64,000 nucleotides of DNA from Nocardia tengchongensis (GTDB lineage Bacteria > Actinomycetota > Actinomycetes > Mycobacteriales > Mycobacteriaceae). Made by a program: the position numbers and the translations under genes. The stretch is taken from positions 4,650,001 to 4,714,000 of the forward strand of contig NZ_CP074371.1 of NCBI RefSeq assembly GCF_018362975.1, in the 5' to 3' direction. Below are positions 25,030 to 33,119 of the stretch, one piece after another. The notes below the pieces were generated by a model. It was not told the DNA's origin. It worked only from the letters and a program-made list of their open reading frames with translations, and did not search any database. The first letter of the stretch is position 1; every line of letters starts with the position of its first letter.

Positions 25030-25878
25030 GTGGATACGACTTCGCTCATCGGCAAGGAACTCGCCGCCGCCATCAACGCCGACACCAAGCAGCGCGCCGC
25101 CGCCCTCGCCGACCAGGGTGCGGCCCCGCGCCTCGCGCTCGTCATTCCGAACGACGACCCGGCCAGCGCCTGGTATGTGAAGTCGCTCAACCGCGCCGCC
25201 GAGCGCAACGGAATCACTTGCGAGAACATCGATCTCGGGGTCGACGCCACCGCGGAGGAGATCCGCGCCAAGCTCACCGAACTCTCGCAGGACGCCTCCG
25301 TCGACGCCATCATGCTGCAGACCCCGCTGCCCAAGGGCGTCGGCCTCGACGACGTCAGCTCGGCCATCGCCGCCGCCAAGGACGTCGACGGTGTCAGCCC
25401 GCTGTCGCTGGGCCTGCTGGCCGCGGGCCTGCCGGGCTTCCCGCCCGCCACCTCCGAGGCGGTCGTGGAACTGGCCAAGTTCCACCAGATTCCCCTCGCG
25501 GGCCGCCACGTCGCGGTCGTGGGCCGCTCGAACGTGGTCGGCAAGCCGCTGCTGCAGCTACTGCTGGCGGAGAACGCGACCGTGACGATCGCCCACTCGC
25601 GCACCACCGATCTGCCCGCGGTCACCTCCGCGGCCGATGTCGTGGTCGCCGCGGTCGGCCGCGCGGGCCTGATCACCGCCGATCACGTGCGCGAGGGTGC
25701 GGTTGTCATCGACGTGGGCACCAACGAGGACGACAACGGCAACATCACCGGCGATGTGAACGCCGATGCGGTGACCGGCAAGGCCGCCGCCCTGAGCCCG
25801 GTGCCCGGCGGCGTCGGCCCGGTCACCACCGCGCTGCTCATGCGCCACGTGGTGCAGGCCGCCGAGTCCGCTCGCTAG
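25030..25878 (+). CDS. FolD-like methylene-THF dehydrogenase (cyclohydrolase lysine missing)
   Basis: 282 residues. FolD oxidises 5,10-methylene-THF and then hydrolyses methenyl-THF. Both domains are present: a THF-binding half and a Rossmann half with VAVVGRSNVVGKPLLQLLL and SPVPGGVGPVTTALLM. Tyr49, Gln97 and Asp120 (KDVDG) align with known active-site residues. The catalytic Lys, four residues after the Tyr, is Leu53, and the usual PCTPRG loop reads PPATSEA. Loss of that Lys in FolD/MTHFD removes cyclohydrolase but can leave dehydrogenase activity. An FchA-like cyclohydrolase is encoded 1 kb away. Start GTG at 25030; the gene symbol is withheld because this looks like a divergent paralog. 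Confidence 0.82.
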   Translation: MDTTSLIGKELAAAINADTKQRAAALADQGAAPRLALVIPNDDPASAWYVKSLNRAAERNGITCENIDLGVDATAEEIRAKLTELSQDASVDAIMLQTPLPKGVGLDDVSSAIAAAKDVDGVSPLSLGLLAAGLPGFPPATSEAVVELAKFHQIPLAGRHVAVVGRSNVVGKPLLQLLLAENATVTIAHSRTTDLPAVTSAADVVVAAVGRAGLITADHVREGAVVIDVGTNEDDNGNITGDVNADAVTGKAAALSPVPGGVGPVTTALLMRHVVQAAESAR

Positions 25879-25900
25879 CGAAAGGCCTCAGAACGAGGAA

Positions 25901-25927
25901 AGGGCTCCCGCCGATGGCGGGAGCCCT
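25901..25927. terminator. Bidirectional terminator
   Basis: AGGGCTCCCGCC-GAT-GGCGGGAGCCCT, a perfect 12-bp stem between the convergent FolD-like and L,D-transpeptidase genes. Confidence 0.85.
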
Positions 25928-25936
25928 GCTCCGGTG

Positions 25937-26683
25937 TCACCAGTGGGTGGTGACGGGGTCTCCGATGGAGACGTTGTCGTAGTACCACTCGGCGTCGGCG
26001 GGTGCGAGGTTGATGCAGCCGTGGCTGACGTTCGAGTTGCCCTGCGAATCCACCGACCAGGGCGCGGAGTGCACGTACACGCCGCCCGAAGTCAGGCGTT
26101 CGGCGAACTCACCGGTGAGCAGGTAGCCCTCCGGGTCGTTGAGCGGGATGCCGATGGTCCGCGAGTCGAAGGTGACCGTGCGTTCACGCGACATCACCGG
26201 GAAGGTGCCGACCGGGGTTTCGCGGCCCGGTTTACCCATGGACGCGGGCATCGTGCGGGCCACACCGTTCACCCAGACGGTGAACGTGTGCGCCGACATG
26301 TCCGCATCGGCGGTGGTGCCGCCATTGGTCTGGAACTTGACGTTGTCGCGTCCCGCGGAGACGGTGATCGGAGACGACACCGGTAGATAGTGATCCGGGG
26401 TCCACTGCAGTTGCCGGTCATCGAGCCAGGTGAACTGTCCCGCCAGGGCGTTCTCGGCTCGCACGGCGACCGTGCGTTCGGCCTTGGCCCGGTCGGTGAC
26501 CGCGTCCGCGAACTGGACCGTCACCGGGGCCGCGATACCGACCACCTGACCTGCGCCCGGCGTGATCGCTTGGACCGCAGGGAGATTGGATGCCGGGAGT
26601 GCCGCGCCTGCGGCTCCGGAACCGAACGCGGCCGCCGCGGCGACGAAGCTTGCGACGAACAGAGAGCGAATCGCTTTCCGCAT
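25937..26683 (-). CDS. L,D-transpeptidase (YkuD domain)
   Basis: 248 residues. A signal peptide (MRKAIRSLFVASFVAAAAAF, AGA cleavage) precedes an Ig-like domain (residues ~35-130) and a YkuD catalytic domain with the NVSHGCINL motif (His and Cys active site) near residue 222. It makes 3-3 peptidoglycan cross-links or attaches proteins, as do the LdtMt enzymes of mycobacteria. There is no lipobox. Start ATG at 26683 with GGACGGA upstream. Confidence 0.9.
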   Translation of the reverse strand: MRKAIRSLFVASFVAAAAAFGSGAAGAALPASNLPAVQAITPGAGQVVGIAAPVTVQFADAVTDRAKAERTVAVRAENALAGQFTWLDDRQLQWTPDHYLPVSSPITVSAGRDNVKFQTNGGTTADADMSAHTFTVWVNGVARTMPASMGKPGRETPVGTFPVMSRERTVTFDSRTIGIPLNDPEGYLLTGEFAERLTSGGVYVHSAPWSVDSQGNSNVSHGCINLAPADAEWYYDNVSIGDPVTTHW

Positions 26684-26748
26684 TCTTCCGTCCCTTCGAG
26701 AGGGTGTGGGGCTGGTTCATCAGCGTATGACTTGATCTTGACTACCAT

Positions 26749-26764
26749 CCGGAAATGTTTCCGG
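26749..26764. promoter_or_regulatory. Palindrome upstream of the L,D-transpeptidase gene
   Basis: CCGGAAATGTTTCCGG, a 16-bp inverted repeat about 65 bases upstream of the L,D-transpeptidase start. It may be an operator. The binding protein is unknown. Confidence 0.5.
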
Positions 26765-26860
26765 TTCGTGACAATTGTACCGGCGTGGGTATTTTGTCCA
26801 GATCGCCCCTCGGGGTAGGGGGGCGTCGAACGGCGACAGTGCAGGTGGCGATACGAAAAA

Positions 26861-26891
26861 GGTGCCCCGTTCCGGATCGGAACGGGGCACC
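26861..26891 (-). terminator. Intrinsic terminator of the FchA-like gene
   Basis: On the minus strand GGTGCCCCGTTCC-GATCC-GGAACGGGGCACC is followed by TTTTTCG: a 13-bp stem with a U tract, 22 bases after the stop codon. Confidence 0.92.
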
Positions 26892-26913
26892 GCGACAAGC
26901 GGATTCGCGCTGC

Positions 26914-27552
26914 TCAGCGCGTGATGGCCGCCACAACGTCGTCGTGCAGCGCGTCGGCGCGGGCGATGACTTCCTCGATCTGCTTCAGCACCGGAGCGAA
27001 CTCGGCGCCCGCCGCACCGTCGAGCGAGGCCACATTGATCGCGATGTTCAGCTGCGAACTGCCGGCCGCCGAGCGCGCGCAATCGGCCGCCGCGCCGATG
27101 TCGGTCACCACGTTCGGATTGCCGATGGGCAGCAGTTCGGTTGCGAGAGAGACGATCTCGTCGGCCTCGGCGACCACTGCGGCGGGCACCCGGGCGGCCT
27201 GCAACAGCGCGGCGGTGATGGCCTCGGCGCGCGCGGACTGCTCGGCCTCGGACTCCTTGGGCAGCTTGTAGGCGGCGCCGACCGCGGTGAAGGCGGCGGC
27301 ATCGGCGTCGGCCAGGGCCAGCGAGCGCTCTCGAGCGACGTCGGCGGCGGCGATGATCCGGTCGATGACCGGGCGATTGTCGGCGTCCTTGGCGCGGGTG
27401 GTGTAGCGCGCGACCATGGCGACCAGGGCCGCGCCCTGGGCCGCGTGCAGCGCCGCGACCGCGCCGCCGCCGGGCGCGGGCACCTTGGCGGCCAGCTCGT
27501 CCAGGTACCCCCGCAGTGTCGAGTCACCGAACGTGGTGGTGTCCTGAGTCAT
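26914..27552 (-). CDS. Cyclodeaminase/cyclohydrolase (FchA-like)
   Basis: 212 residues of the FTCD_C family, almost all helical. The typical signature PAPGGGAVAALHAAQGAALV is at residues ~25-44, with NRPVIDRIIAAADVARERSL and PNVVTDIGAAADCARSAAG further on. Members are formimino-THF cyclodeaminases or methenyl-THF cyclohydrolases. Without a histidine-degradation gene nearby, and near a FolD-like protein lacking the cyclohydrolase lysine, a methenyl-THF cyclohydrolase role is the better guess. Start ATG at 27552. It is followed by a strong terminator. Confidence 0.85.
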   Translation of the reverse strand: MTQDTTTFGDSTLRGYLDELAAKVPAPGGGAVAALHAAQGAALVAMVARYTTRAKDADNRPVIDRIIAAADVARERSLALADADAAAFTAVGAAYKLPKESEAEQSARAEAITAALLQAARVPAAVVAEADEIVSLATELLPIGNPNVVTDIGAAADCARSAAGSSQLNIAINVASLDGAAGAEFAPVLKQIEEVIARADALHDDVVAAITR

Positions 27553-27721
27553 GCGGGGTGGCCTCCCTTGGCAGTCCTGCTGGCATTACCCGGAATTCGG
27601 GTGATTTCGCCGCCCACGCTACCGGTCGTCGGCACGCTGCCGGCAACCCGCCCGCTGTCGGATTGCCAATAGGGGAACCCGCCCGCTGTCCTTATGCAAA
27701 TAGTTGGGTATTGTCCGGGTC

Positions 27722-28759
27722 ATGCGTATCGGACTGTCGATCAATTACACCGACGGCTTCAAGGAGATCGCCGCCGAGGTCGCCGACCTCGAACGGGCGG
27801 GCCTGGACATCGTGTTCGTGCCCGAGGCCTATTCGTTCGACGCCGTCAGCGCGCTGGGCTACCTCGCGGCGAAGACCGAACGAGTGCAGCTGGCCTCGGG
27901 CATCCTGCAGCTCTACACCCGCACCCCCACCCTGACCGCCATGACCGCGGCCGGCCTGGACTACGTCTCCGACGGCCGCTTCATCCTGGGCCTGGGCGCC
28001 TCGGGCCCGCAGGTGATCGAGGGCTTCCACGGCCTGCCCTACGACGCCCCGATCGGCCGCACCCGCGAGGCGCTCGAGATCTGCCGCAAGGTGTGGAAGC
28101 GCGAGCGGCTCGAATACAGCGGCAAGTACTACAACGTCCCGCTGCCCGAGGGGCAGGGCACGGGCCTGGGCAAGCCGCTCAAGCTGATCAATCACCCTGT
28201 GCGCGACAACATTCCGGTGCTGCTCGCCGCGCTCGGCCCGAAGAACGTGGAGCTGGCCGCCGAGGTCGCCGAGGGCTGGCAGCCCATCTTCTTCCTGCCG
28301 GAGAAGGCCGACGCGGTCTGGGGCGACTCGGTGAAAGCCGGTCTGGCCAAGCGTGATCCGGCACGCGGCGACCTCGACATCTACGCCGGCCCGGCGCTGG
28401 CCATCGGCGACAACGTGGACGGCTGGCGCGACGGCATCAAGCCGCACCTGGCGCTCTATATCGGCGGCATGGGCGCCAAGGGCAAGAACTTCTATCACGC
28501 GCTGGCCACCAAGTACGGCTACGGCGCCGAGGCCGACCGCATCCAGGAGCTGTACCTGGCCGGTCGTAAGGAAGAGGCCGCCAAGGTGGTTCCCGACGAT
28601 CTGGTCCGCGACATCAACCTGATCGGTTCGGCCGGGTTCGTGAAGGAGCGGGTCGCCGCGTTCCGCGAGGCCGGCGTCACCGTGCTGAACGTGGTGCCGA
28701 TGGCCGGCACCGCCGCCGAGCGCGTGAAGCTGATCGAGCAGCTGCGCGAACTCATCTGA
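27722..28759 (+). CDS. LLM-class F420-dependent oxidoreductase
   Basis: 345 residues of the luciferase-like monooxygenase fold. MRIGLSINYTDGFKEIAAEV opens the barrel. LASGILQLYTRTPTLTAMTA, RFILGLGASGPQVIEGFHG and PVLLAALGPKNVELAAEVAE are strongly typical of mycobacterial/nocardial F420-dependent LLM proteins (similar in style to Rv3520c of M. tuberculosis). It should use F420H2 for hydride transfer; the substrate is unknown. Start ATG at 27722 rather than 27704 because the fold begins there. Divergent from the FchA-like gene. Confidence 0.85.
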   Translation: MRIGLSINYTDGFKEIAAEVADLERAGLDIVFVPEAYSFDAVSALGYLAAKTERVQLASGILQLYTRTPTLTAMTAAGLDYVSDGRFILGLGASGPQVIEGFHGLPYDAPIGRTREALEICRKVWKRERLEYSGKYYNVPLPEGQGTGLGKPLKLINHPVRDNIPVLLAALGPKNVELAAEVAEGWQPIFFLPEKADAVWGDSVKAGLAKRDPARGDLDIYAGPALAIGDNVDGWRDGIKPHLALYIGGMGAKGKNFYHALATKYGYGAEADRIQELYLAGRKEEAAKVVPDDLVRDINLIGSAGFVKERVAAFREAGVTVLNVVPMAGTAAERVKLIEQLRELI

Positions 28760-28775
28760 TCGCCGCCCACGTATG

Positions 28776-28812
28776 ACGAAGCCGAGTCCGGATCATCCGG
28801 ACTCGGCTTCGT
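28776..28812. terminator. Bidirectional terminator
   Basis: ACGAAGCCGAGTCCGGA-TCA-TCCGGACTCGGCTTCGT, a perfect 17-bp stem between convergent genes ending at 28759 and 28881. Confidence 0.93.
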
Positions 28813-28880
28813 CGTGTTCGCGGGGCCGCGTGTTCGGCCCGGTTCGGGGAGCCCCCGCCACACGCGGCGGGCTCGCCGGC

Positions 28881-29270
28881 TCAGCCCAGCGCGGCCAGCG
28901 CTTCGTCGAGCGTGGAGTGCAGCGAGAACACCTGGTCCAGGCTGGTCATCTTGAGTTGCCGGCTGGTGGCGGGACCGTCGGCGACCACGACCAGACGGGT
29001 GCCGCCCGCCCGCTTGTGCACGCTGACCAGTGCCGCCATGCCCGCCGAGGCGAGGAAGCTGACCGCGGTCAGGTCGATCACGAGCGCGGCGGGTGGCCCG
29101 GCCAGGGCGGCGTCGAGCGCGCTCTCCAGGGCGGGTGCGGTCGCGAGGTCGACCTCGCCGGTCACGGTGAGGACGGTCGCTGCGTCGGTCTGGGTGACCG
29201 AGGTGGTCATCGTTTCGGCGAAAGGGTGGCCGTCTGCGGAATTAGTGGTCACGTTGTTCAAATCTGCCAT
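28881..29270 (-). CDS. STAS-domain anti-sigma factor antagonist (RsbV-like)
   Basis: 129 residues. The STAS domain (TDAATVLTVTGEVDLATAPA onward) carries the phosphorylatable serine region VSFLASAGMAALVSVHKRAG (usual form DSSGLG). It should bind a HATPase anti-sigma protein when unphosphorylated. It is the last gene of the stressosome cluster, directly after the large PP2C-HATPase protein, its probable partner. Start ATG at 29270. Confidence 0.88.
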   Translation of the reverse strand: MADLNNVTTNSADGHPFAETMTTSVTQTDAATVLTVTGEVDLATAPALESALDAALAGPPAALVIDLTAVSFLASAGMAALVSVHKRAGGTRLVVVADGPATSRQLKMTSLDQVFSLHSTLDEALAALG

Positions 29271-29358
29271 GATCCGTCCGTTCGTGCTGCATCGTTTGCC
29301 ACATCGGCACTGGCTCGCAGGTGAGCCGCCTGCCGAAGACGTGCCGGCAGGCCGTGAT

Positions 29359-31659
29359 TCACATTCTCCCGGCCGCGCTGAAGGAAACGGCCATGAGTCT
29401 CACCGACATCCGCACCCGGGTGCCCGGGCCGGAATTGTCGATGTCGAGTTGATCGGTGAGCGCGCGCATCATCGCGATGCCCCGGCCCCGGTTGCCCGGA
29501 TCCGCGGGCAGCGGCCGCCACACGCCGGTATCGGACACCTCGATGGTGAGACAGTCCACACCGCTGTCCGCGGCCAGCTGCACCCGGCCGGGTTCGCCGC
29601 CGAGGTAGGCGTGCTCGATGCTGTTGCTACAGGCCTCGTTCGCGGCCGAGACCAGATCCACCGCCAGATCGTGCGGTACCGCGGCGGCGGCCAGCCAGGA
29701 GCGCAGGGCGCGCCGCAGCTGCGACAGCTCCCGGGCGTCGGCGGGCACGTCCAGGCGCAGCGGTTCGGGCGGCTGCCGGTACACCACCATGGCGACGTCG
29801 TCGTCGTAGCCGCCGCTGGGTCGCAGCCGCGACAGCACCGAGTCGGCCACCTCGCGCGGCAGCCGGCCCGCGCCGCGCGACAATTCGTCGGCGAGCTCCA
29901 CGAAGCGGTCGTCGATGTCGACGCCGCGCTGCTCCACCAGACCGTCGGTGAACAGCACCAGGGTGGCGCCGGGCGCCATCGCGGTGGTGGCCTCCGGGCG
30001 CCGCGGAATGTCGAAGGTGGCCAACGGGAATGCGCGCCCGCCCTCCAGCAGCCGGCCCTGCCGGCCGGGTTCGGCCAGCACCGGGGGCATGTGCCCGGCA
30101 TTGGAGTAGCGCACCAGCCCGCGCACCGGGTCCAGGATCGCCGCGCACACCGTGGTGCACATGGCGCCCGGGATCCGGGCGGCCACCGTGTCCAGTTCGG
30201 CCAGCAGCTGCGCCGGGCCCGCGCCGCGCAACAGCAGCGCCCGTGCGGCCGTGCGCAATTGGCCCATCACCACGGCCGCGGACAGGCCACGCCCGACACA
30301 GTCGCCGACGACCACGCCGATCGCGCCGCCCTCCAGCCGCACCACGTCGTACCAGTCGCCGCCGATCTCTAGCGGCGGCAGCGCGGGCTCGTAGTGCACC
30401 GAGAACCGCGGCGGCAGTTCGATCGGGCCGAGCATGGCGCGTTGCAGGGTCAGCGAGGTCGAGCGGGCCTGATCGAAGTTGCGGGCCCGCTGCACCGCCA
30501 GGCTCAGATGCCCCACCAGCAGCGAGAACAGCGCCCAGTCGCCGGCGGTGATCACCCGCGGCGCGGCGAAGCGCAGCCACAACGCGGAATCGCCGCTCTC
30601 GCCCAGCGGCGCCACGATGCCCTCGGAACTGGATTCCCCTTCGGGGATGGCGAACATGCTGCGGCCGGGCTGCAATCGGGCGCGATCGAGCAGCGCGCGG
30701 GCGCGGGCGTCGAGCACGCGCCGGGACTCGCCGCCGGTCGTCTCGGCCTCGCCGCGGCGGCGAATGGGTTGCGTGATGTGCGGGGCCAGGCCCGTGGCGG
30801 TGTGCGGATTGTCCTCGGAGACATACAGTTCCGGTCCCGCGGTGTGGCTGGGCCAGACCGACACCACCGCGGCCTCGGCGCCGACCGCCCGGCGCAATTC
30901 CTCGAGCCCGACGGTGAGCACCTCCACCACACTGGTGGCCGCGCCGACCGCGGTCGCCAGCCGCGAGACCGCCTGGTCCCGGGCCCGCGCATCGTGCTCG
31001 GCGGTGACGTCGCGCAGCGTGCCGACGAAAACCCGTTCCCCGTTCTCGGGTTTCACCAGCGAGGAGGTCGACACCGCCAGCCACAGCTGCCGCCCGTCCC
31101 GATGCCGGATCGGCATCACGAACCGGGCGGCCTCGGTGCCCAGATCCGGGTACCGCGGGGCGTCCTCGACGGTCCATGGGTGGGGGAGCGGATACGGGAT
31201 GCCGTCGGGCCCGTATCCGGTGAGCGCGCCGAAGGCCGAATTGACCTCGATCAGTGTGCCTTCGGCGTCGACGACGAAGAACCCGTCCTGCAGCGACTCC
31301 ACCAGCGCGGTCCGGAAGGCGTCACGGCCGGCGAGATCGTCGGCGCGCGAACGCTGTTGCTCGTAGCGGCGGGTGCCGTCGAGGAAGCCGCGGGTGGCGA
31401 CGTCGAGGGCCGCCATGGTCTGCAACAGGAATTCCAGCGCGGCTTCGCTGCGGTCGGTGCCGTCGGGCGCGGAGCCGAGCCCCTCGAGTTCGAGCAGCCG
31501 GAAATGATGCTCGGTGAGATCGAGGATGCTCACCCCCTCCACCAGGGCGCGGCGTCCGAGCTCGTAGCCCTCGGACAGGGTGTTCTGATTGGGTGCGCGC
31601 AGATGCAGTCGCAGCGCGGCGGCGTACGCCTCGCGGAAAGCAGCCAGGACGGCACTCAC
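29359..31659 (-). CDS. RsbU-like PAS-GAF-PP2C phosphatase fused to an anti-sigma HATPase domain
   Basis: 766 residues. Order: helical RsbU-type N-terminal region (~1-105), PAS domain (~115-225, with VDAEGTLIEVNSAFGALTGY), GAF-like domain (~240-400), SpoIIE/PP2C phosphatase (~415-620, with LEIGGDWYDVV, GDCVGRGLSAA, YSNAGHMPP and GYDDDVAMVV acidic metal sites), then an RsbW/SpoIIAB-type HATPase domain (~640-755, with SAANEACSNSIEHAY and RGIAMMRALTD). One protein thus has both activities that set the phosphorylation of STAS antagonists. The N-terminal region would receive RsbT. Start GTG at 31659, 7 bases after the PP2C stop codon. The encoded STAS protein is the likely target. Confidence 0.88.
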   Translation of the reverse strand: MSAVLAAFREAYAAALRLHLRAPNQNTLSEGYELGRRALVEGVSILDLTEHHFRLLELEGLGSAPDGTDRSEAALEFLLQTMAALDVATRGFLDGTRRYEQQRSRADDLAGRDAFRTALVESLQDGFFVVDAEGTLIEVNSAFGALTGYGPDGIPYPLPHPWTVEDAPRYPDLGTEAARFVMPIRHRDGRQLWLAVSTSSLVKPENGERVFVGTLRDVTAEHDARARDQAVSRLATAVGAATSVVEVLTVGLEELRRAVGAEAAVVSVWPSHTAGPELYVSEDNPHTATGLAPHITQPIRRRGEAETTGGESRRVLDARARALLDRARLQPGRSMFAIPEGESSSEGIVAPLGESGDSALWLRFAAPRVITAGDWALFSLLVGHLSLAVQRARNFDQARSTSLTLQRAMLGPIELPPRFSVHYEPALPPLEIGGDWYDVVRLEGGAIGVVVGDCVGRGLSAAVVMGQLRTAARALLLRGAGPAQLLAELDTVAARIPGAMCTTVCAAILDPVRGLVRYSNAGHMPPVLAEPGRQGRLLEGGRAFPLATFDIPRRPEATTAMAPGATLVLFTDGLVEQRGVDIDDRFVELADELSRGAGRLPREVADSVLSRLRPSGGYDDDVAMVVYRQPPEPLRLDVPADARELSQLRRALRSWLAAAAVPHDLAVDLVSAANEACSNSIEHAYLGGEPGRVQLAADSGVDCLTIEVSDTGVWRPLPADPGNRGRGIAMMRALTDQLDIDNSGPGTRVRMSVRLMAVSFSAAGRM

Positions 31660-31666
31660 GCTGGGC

Positions 31667-32320
31667 TCATGGCTTCACACTCGGAATGGGTTGGGAGGGA
31701 TGGATATGCCCGCGGTGGCGGGCCGCGAGCACCAGCGCGTCGTCGGTGTCCTTGGCGTGGCGGGCCAGGATGTCGGCGGTGATCTCCGCGGTGGGCTTGG
31801 ACAGGTCGATGGCATCGGCGAAGCTCGAGGTGATGCCGTCGGTGGACATCAGCAGCAGATCGCCGGGGCGCACCGGCACGGTCTGGGGTTGCAGATTCGG
31901 CGGCAGCAGATAGCCGACGATGCCGCCGGTGAGCAGCACGGTCGCGCGGATGGCGGGTTTGCCCGGCGCCGCGGCGACGATGCGGGATTCGACATTGCCG
32001 ACCCCGAGCCAGTGCACGCGTTCGCGAGAATCGAACAGCGCCAACGAGACCGCCGCCCCGCGGGTGTCGCTCATGGCCCGGTGGCACAGCAGCAACAGCA
32101 CATCCAGGGGCTCGGCGCGGTTCTCGGCGAGCACCTGCGCGGCCCGGTCGGAGGCGTCCGCGGCCGCGGCGCCGTGACCCAGACCGTCCAGCACGGCGAA
32201 GAGCACCGACCCGCCACCCGCGTCCAGGACTACCGACCGGTCACCCGAAACCCGTTGCCCGGGCAGGGCACGCCCGGCGACGGCCCATTCGACCGCGCCG
32301 ATGTTTCCGTCCTCACGCAC
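31667..32320 (-). CDS. rsbX: PP2C-type phosphatase (RsbX-like)
   Basis: 217 residues of the SpoIIE/PP2C type without sensor domains. LFAVLDGLGHGAAAADASDR (metal Asp and Gly-His) is at residues ~40-60 and DLLLMSTDGITSSFADAI near 155. In Bacillus, RsbX dephosphorylates RsbS and RsbR to reset the stressosome. The gene position directly after rsbT and its size support that role. The start overlaps the rsbT end by 8 bases, so they are coupled. Confidence 0.85.
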   Translation of the reverse strand: MREDGNIGAVEWAVAGRALPGQRVSGDRSVVLDAGGGSVLFAVLDGLGHGAAAADASDRAAQVLAENRAEPLDVLLLLCHRAMSDTRGAAVSLALFDSRERVHWLGVGNVESRIVAAAPGKPAIRATVLLTGGIVGYLLPPNLQPQTVPVRPGDLLLMSTDGITSSFADAIDLSKPTAEITADILARHAKDTDDALVLAARHRGHIHPSQPIPSVKP

Positions 32321-32732
32321 CGGCGGGCACCCACTTCCACATTTCGACGAGGGTGCCCTGGCCGGGCTGGGAGTTGATCACCATGCCGTCCATCAGCCGT
32401 CGCGAGCCCGGCAGGCCCAGGCCCAGACCGCGTCCGGTGGAGAAGCCGTCCTCCATGGCGCGTGGGATGTCCGGAATGCCGGGACCATTGTCCTTGGCCT
32501 GCACCACCATCGAGCGCCGGCCGTCGCGATCCTGCACGGCCAGCCGGATCTCCCCGGTGCCGGCGTAACTCGTGATATTGCGCGCCACTTCGGAAATGGC
32601 TGTCGCGATCATGGTGCGATCAGAGAGCGAGAAGCCGAGTTTGGCAGCCAACTCCAGCCCCGCTTGCCGAGCGGTCACGATGTCGTTGGACACGGTCACC
32701 GCGATCACCACGTCGTCAGCGGCCACGATCAC
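32313..32732 (-). CDS. rsbT: RsbT-like serine kinase
   Basis: 139 residues with a GHKL ATPase domain. N-box region ATAISEVARNITSYAGTG, G1 box DNGPGIPD and G2 box GRGLGLGLPGSRRLMDG. RsbT phosphorylates RsbR and RsbS in the stressosome and, once released, activates an RsbU phosphatase. Start GTG at 32732 lies inside the end of rsbS. It is part of the rsbRST operon. Confidence 0.92.
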   Translation of the reverse strand: MIVAADDVVIAVTVSNDIVTARQAGLELAAKLGFSLSDRTMIATAISEVARNITSYAGTGEIRLAVQDRDGRRSMVVQAKDNGPGIPDIPRAMEDGFSTGRGLGLGLPGSRRLMDGMVINSQPGQGTLVEMWKWVPAGA

Positions 32733-33105
32733 GACCGTCTCGTCGGCCTCGCCCCTGGGTCTTCTTGTTCAACCAGAACAGACCTTCTTCGAGATCGAGC
32801 GCGGTGTGCATGCCCTCGAAGGTGAGCCCCAATTGCACCATGGCGAAAGCGACTTCGGGCTGCAGTCCCACGATGACCGTTTCCGCGCCTCGCAGCTTGG
32901 TCATGTGGGCGATGGTACGCAGCGATCTGGCGGCAAAGGAGTCCATTACATCGATTGCGGTGACATCGACGATGATGCCCTGTGCGCGATATCTGCTGAC
33001 ATAGGTCATCAAATCGTCTTGCAGGCGTTCGGTATCCGCATCGGTGAGCGCTGACTGCACCGACGCGATGAGATAGGTGCCCTGTTTCAGAATGGGTACC
33101 GGCAT
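32716..33105 (-). CDS. rsbS: RsbS-like stressosome STAS protein
   Basis: 129 residues, a single STAS domain. The segment TAIDVMDSFAARSLRTIAHM carries the conserved Ser56 (Ser59 in Bacillus) that RsbT phosphorylates. The start PVPILKQGTYLIASVQSALT is typical. It forms the stressosome core with RsbR. A basic extension (GRGRRDGRDRGR) at the C-terminus is unusual and overlaps the rsbT start. Confidence 0.92.
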   Translation of the reverse strand: MPVPILKQGTYLIASVQSALTDADTERLQDDLMTYVSRYRAQGIIVDVTAIDVMDSFAARSLRTIAHMTKLRGAETVIVGLQPEVAFAMVQLGLTFEGMHTALDLEEGLFWLNKKTQGRGRRDGRDRGR

Positions 33106-33119
33106 GAGCCCCGCCCGGG

